DNA from: a virus
Virus record (IMG/VR): IMGVR_UViG_3300042090_001485
Span: 1 to 30,707 of that record
Direction: 5' to 3' (one strand)
DNA length: 30,707 nucleotides
Numbering within the stretch: the first letter of the stretch is position 1; the number at the start of each line of letters is the position of its first letter. Positions 29,837-30,707 of this stretch are shown piece after piece. The position numbers were made by a program, and so were the translations under genes. The notes under the pieces were generated by a model, which saw only the letters and a program-made list of their open reading frames with translations, had not been told where the DNA came from and did no database searches.

Positions 29837-30102
29837 GCACCAGGCGCATGCGGATCGGCTTTCGGGTGCCTGAGCAGCTCTTGCTGCCCTGGAGCCCCAA
29901 GGCCACCATCAGCGCGTCGCACGCGGCGGAGTTGCTTGACGTGTCGATCCAGACCGTCTGCCGCATGATTGAAGATGGCTCACTGAAGGCCTACAAGGTC
30001 CGGCCGGATAAGCTCAATGGACCCTGGCGCGTGAACTATGATTCAGTAGTAGCTCACGTCGAGCGGATCCACAAAGAGAACGGCCTGGAAAAGAGGTTCT
30101 GA
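29833..30102 (+). CDS. Excisionase-like HTH protein
   Basis: The product is 89 aa. Residues 25-78 form a MerR/excisionase-type HTH (ATISASHAAELLDVSIQTVC then RMIEDGSLKAYKV and a wing with LNGPWRVNYDSV). Such proteins bind DNA and bend it, and are common at the ends of phage operons. It is the last gene of the overlapping early operon; its stop is followed by a short repeat region. It could control middle transcription or act near the phage end. Confidence 0.7.
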   Translation: MSTRRMRIGFRVPEQLLLPWSPKATISASHAAELLDVSIQTVCRMIEDGSLKAYKVRPDKLNGPWRVNYDSVVAHVERIHKENGLEKRF

Positions 30103-30144
30103 CTTAGCCCTTTTGGGGTAGTTTCGCCTAAGTAGTTTCTAAGT
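30102..30144 (+). repeat. Short repeats downstream of early operon
   Basis: ACTTAG (30102-30107), CTAAGT (30128-30133) and CTAAGT (30139-30144) occur within 43 bp, with AGTTTC repeated before each CTAAGT. CCCTTTTGGGG (30108-30118) forms a weak hairpin. The region could be a transcription terminator for the early operon or a protein-binding site. Confidence 0.4.
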
Positions 30145-30165
30145 TGCTGTTATTTAGGATGTTAT

Positions 30166-30420
30166 ATGGAAAACGAAGTTGCAAAACGGCTCGGGATATC
30201 GGCGGATGACTGGGACATAAACGCTCGCCGGGACGTCGAGGAATCGCCTCTCAATAGCTTTCTGAGAGCCCGTCTGAAAGAGTGGCTTTCGTCGGTGGTT
30301 TCGCCCCTCGATCCAGCCCAAATCACGCACATCGCCCGCGTCGAAACCGCTCGGTCCTACGAGGCTGGGAACACGGCGAAATCGGCCCCGAAATCCGGTC
30401 CGAACTGGCGATCTCTATGA
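30166..30420 (+). CDS. Small hypothetical protein near phage end
   Basis: The product is 84 aa from the ATG at 30166, with AGGA eight bases upstream. It is helical and polar (NEVAKRLGISADDWDINARR), then mixed, with a low-complexity end. Unlike its neighbours it is preceded by a 63-bp gap and does not overlap anything. No family is recognised; it may have its own promoter. Confidence 0.45.
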   Translation: MENEVAKRLGISADDWDINARRDVEESPLNSFLRARLKEWLSSVVSPLDPAQITHIARVETARSYEAGNTAKSAPKSGPNWRSL

Positions 30421-30428
30421 TTTTCCAT

Positions 30429-30642
30429 AGTCTCGCCCGTGAGACTGCCTGGTCGCCCGATTTGGCGTTTTTTGGATATGAGACTGAGCGCCCCGAAAAC
30501 GCTCTCGCCCGCGTCAAAATTGGCGATTCTGGGTTTTCCACTGTTCGGGTTTTGTGGGGTTTTCTCCGGCAGTCTCATGAGACTCAGATGTTCGGCGACG
30601 CTGGACGAAGAATCAATAACTTACGCCTCGAAAACCAGTCTC
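30429..30642. repeat. AGTCTC motif cluster, putative transposase-binding sites
   Basis: Six exact copies of the hexamer lie here: AGTCTC at 30429, 30571 and 30637 and its complement GAGACT at 30441, 30480 and 30579. CAGTCTCACGGG is shared by the site at 30637 and the complement of the site at 30441. A seventh, weaker site, GCTCTCGCCC, is near 30501. The copies at 30571 and 30579 form the perfect palindrome AGTCTCATGAGACT. No credible gene covers 30421-30707. In Mu-type phages the transposase binds several such repeats at each phage end, so the right end is probably close to or just beyond the last copy. Confidence 0.6.
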
Positions 30643-30707
30643 ACGGGGTCAATCCATGACACGTAATTCCTGCACTCTGTATCGCCGGATTTGTTGTGGA
30701 AAACCGC

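Noticed and set aside
1-30707. CRISPR array, tRNA or rRNA genes
   Set aside because: No regularly spaced direct repeats of suitable length, no cloverleaf-like sequence and no rRNA sequence was noticed on reading.
30661-30707. Exact right terminus of the phage
   Set aside because: Several CA dinucleotides could be the end, but without the left end or an unoccupied target site none can be chosen.

Overview
The window is most of a transposable (Mu-type) bacteriophage genome, probably a prophage. The evidence is a divergent repressor/early switch, a DDE transposase of the MuA type followed by a MuB-type ATPase, and the conserved Mu-style head block (gp25-, gp26- and gp27-like proteins, large terminase, portal, head morphogenesis protein). 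DNA is GC-rich with dense, overlapping genes, and no host housekeeping gene, tRNA or rRNA was seen. The host cannot be fixed from the sequence. An Acidobacteria-like soil bacterium is a weak inference, from base composition and a dispersed CAGTGGTCAG-type repeat that I associate with that phylum.

Layout. (1) Positions 1-17.2 kb, minus strand: late genes. Read from the switch leftwards they are a small two-helix membrane protein, a structured non-coding segment, a glucosaminidase-type endolysin, a holin-like/lipoprotein-like fusion, a small protein, a LuxR-type HTH protein, a membrane-anchored HNH-like protein, gp25-like, gp26-like, gp27-like (small terminase), large terminase, portal, head morphogenesis, a small ChaB-like protein, an 889-aa protease-scaffold-capsid fusion, a decoration-like protein, connector/completion proteins, a tail tube-like protein, tail assembly proteins, and the start of the tape measure, cut by the window edge. 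I saw no sheath gene, so a siphovirus-type tail is likely. (2) 17.2-18.4 kb: a more A/T-rich immunity segment with an unknown gene and an XRE-type repressor. (3) 18.4-30.4 kb, plus strand: the early operon. It has two small DNA-binding proteins built from one repeated unit, the transposase, the ATPase, then about 25 small overlapping genes. Many carry Cys-rich zinc-ribbon motifs; one is a receiver-like protein lacking the phospho-acceptor Asp, one is an ASCH-domain protein, one is GemA-like, and one is an excisionase-like HTH protein. (4) 30.43-30.64 kb: six copies of AGTCTC in both orientations, best read as transposase-binding sites near the right phage end.

How it works together (inference from Mu-family biology). 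The repressor and the first early protein are divided by a 14-bp dyad that covers both start codons. An early promoter with a perfect -35 box drives transposase and ATPase for replicative transposition. The late operon then makes head, tail and lysis proteins. Early and late genes diverge from a central switch and early genes run to the phage end, which resembles the BcepMu arrangement more than Mu itself. Strong hairpins lie between several structural genes, next to the portal, capsid, decoration and tail tube genes.
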